A DNA stretch of 64,000 nt from Stenopsyche tienmushanensis. Lineage: Eukaryota > Arthropoda > Insecta > Trichoptera > Stenopsychidae. The DNA lies in the NCBI GenBank assembly GCA_008973525.1, contig WACJ01000070.1, positions 62,001 through 126,000 on the forward strand. The letters are read 5' to 3'. The position numbers and the translations under genes were made by a program. The notes beneath the pieces are model-generated. The model was given only the letters and a program-made list of their open reading frames with translations, was not told the origin of the DNA and ran no database searches. Positions within the stretch are counted from its first letter, which is position 1. Each line of letters opens with the position of its first letter. Positions 62,651 to 64,000 of this stretch are shown piece after piece.

Positions 62651-63340
62651 CCATCGAAATCTGGACCCTTAGAAACAGTGGCGTAAGTAGTAATTAGCGA
62701 GCTTAGGCGACGCCTAGGGGCAGTAACTGTCTAATCTATGTATACATATATACAGTACATATATGTTTTTCAAATTGTTATATCAAATTTCCCTACCGGT
62801 GATGTATTTACTACACCTCGACCTCTAATAATGGGAATATCGATATGAAATATAATAGATACGGGATTCAATTTTTTTGTATTCCTTTGTAATATAATTA
62901 CGAATCACATCGAAGTATAATAGTATATGAATATTCATATGCAGCGACGGAAATAAATAATTTGTCGGGAAATCGGGAATTATGCGAGTTTTAGTCCGTG
63001 GCTACCAAAATCAGATCCAGTCCAAATGACGAAACACTCGGTGCTTGAATGTTACTTTGAGCATATTTTCAAAATAATATTTGAAATTTTTAGTGTTTTA
63101 TTTATCTATTTTTGAATTATATTTTTATCTTTTCTTAAAGAAATAAAAATTTTTCGCCTTCAAGTTATTTTTTTATATTAAACAAATGGACTTATTAGTA
63201 ATTTTTGATCAAATTTATCAATATAATTTCTTAAAGAATTGAAAATCCCGTTTCCGGGAGCCCGGGACTGATCCCGGGATGGTCTAATGTAGTCCCGGGA
63301 TCTAAATTTTGGCTCGGGATTGGGTTCCAAATTTACAGAA
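62651..63340 (+). mobile_element. hAT element, copy 3
   Basis: Contains the same block as 41640-42130 (cgagcttaggcgacgcctag, cgatatgaaatataatagat, a decayed hATC near 63000-63060) and ends in repeated cccggga motifs at 63250-63320 that mirror the opening of copy 2. Confidence 0.7.
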
Positions 63341-64000
63341 GGTGTAGATGGCGACCACATTTTTAAAACATATATCTGCACTGAAAAACCATGTCAAAAT
63401 GGTTGGCAATAGTCCTATAAAAGGGGTCAATCAATTTTTTAAGTTTTGATTAATTTTGCAGCTTTTTCAAATTCAACTCTACTTTATTATCATTTCAACA
63501 AGCCTTTGTTTGAATCCTGGAATTGACTGGAATACTAAGCGTGTATTTTGACTCAATTTTTCGAATTCACTACTATCATATAATCGAAACCGCTCTTCGC
63601 TGATTAATTCCGAATACTGAACAATGTATTGTTCGCGAAGTTACATCAAAATGACCGAAACGCTTATAAATATTTCATTTCTGTGTGGTTCATTCAAGCT
63701 ATAATTTCATTCCCATTTTTTTAAAAGTTAAATTCTCAGTATTTTCTTTTATGAAAAAATGCAATTTTGAATTTATATCATAGGGAAACATAGGTACAAA
63801 GTGGGAGTTTTAAAGCGAGGTTGAATATAAATAAGTAATGCGTAATTATAAAGAAGGGGAATCTGGCTTGAGAATTCTTGATTGAAATTTTCCTGTTAAT
63901 ATTTTTAAGGAAATCCTTGGGAATTTAGATTATATGACGAGATAAAATTTGTGTTTTTAATAAATTATTCTGTAACTGTAAATTCTGTATGTTCTTTAGG
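63341..64000. other. no gene recognised
   Basis: AT-rich sequence to the end of the window. No DIP signal-peptide exon could be identified on the minus strand. Confidence 0.45.

Overview
This window looks like a piece of an AT-rich arthropod, almost certainly insect, nuclear genome. The evidence is a multi-exon gene with GT-AG introns, a dense population of eukaryotic DNA transposons (mariner/Tc1, IS630-like, piggyBac, hAT, Helitron-like), a 5'-truncated R1-like LINE, and no bacterial operon structure. I cannot fix the insect order from sequence alone.

The one host gene I can support runs on the minus strand from beyond about 61452 down to 22762. It is a Dpr-interacting-protein (DIP/lachesin/IgLON-type) neuronal cell-adhesion gene, closest in my recollection to DIP-alpha. 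Seven coding exons join without any frame conflict: 61346-61452, 57347-57532, 57077-57269, 50376-50504, 44950-45069, 23202-23372 and 22762-23126. They give 422 codons and a stop, covering three complete Ig domains, each split by one intron, and an acidic/Ser-rich tail with a hydrophobic end. The signal-peptide exon is not seen and probably lies beyond 64000. Intron sizes range from 75 bp to 21.6 kb; the longest separates the two halves of Ig3. The first visible exon has two in-frame donors 27 bp apart, which would add or remove nine residues.

Nearly everything else is intronic or 3'-flanking repeat. 1-21430 (downstream of the gene) holds mariner derivatives, TTAA-flanked piggyBac-type MITEs, a Helitron-like repeat and long unassigned AT-rich stretches. 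21430-22761 is probably 3' UTR and flank. The giant intron 23373-44949 contains a hAT copy, a TTAA element with a LINE inserted in it (with target-site duplication), a TTAA-bounded piggyBac, a mariner/IS630 chimera, LTR-like repeats, a deleted mariner and a transposase-like ORF. The 45-57 kb introns hold a 900-bp mariner with both inverted repeats, more LTR-like repeats and nested TTAA elements. The 57.5-61.3 kb intron and the region upstream of 61452 hold further mariner, hAT and MITE copies.

No tRNA, rRNA, CRISPR array or intact transposase gene was found. Transposase reading frames are all broken or partial. The features most worth following are the tandem donor in the DIP gene, two TTAA termini that share palindromes at an identical 44-bp spacing, and a LINE insertion whose empty site survives in a paralogous repeat elsewhere in the window.
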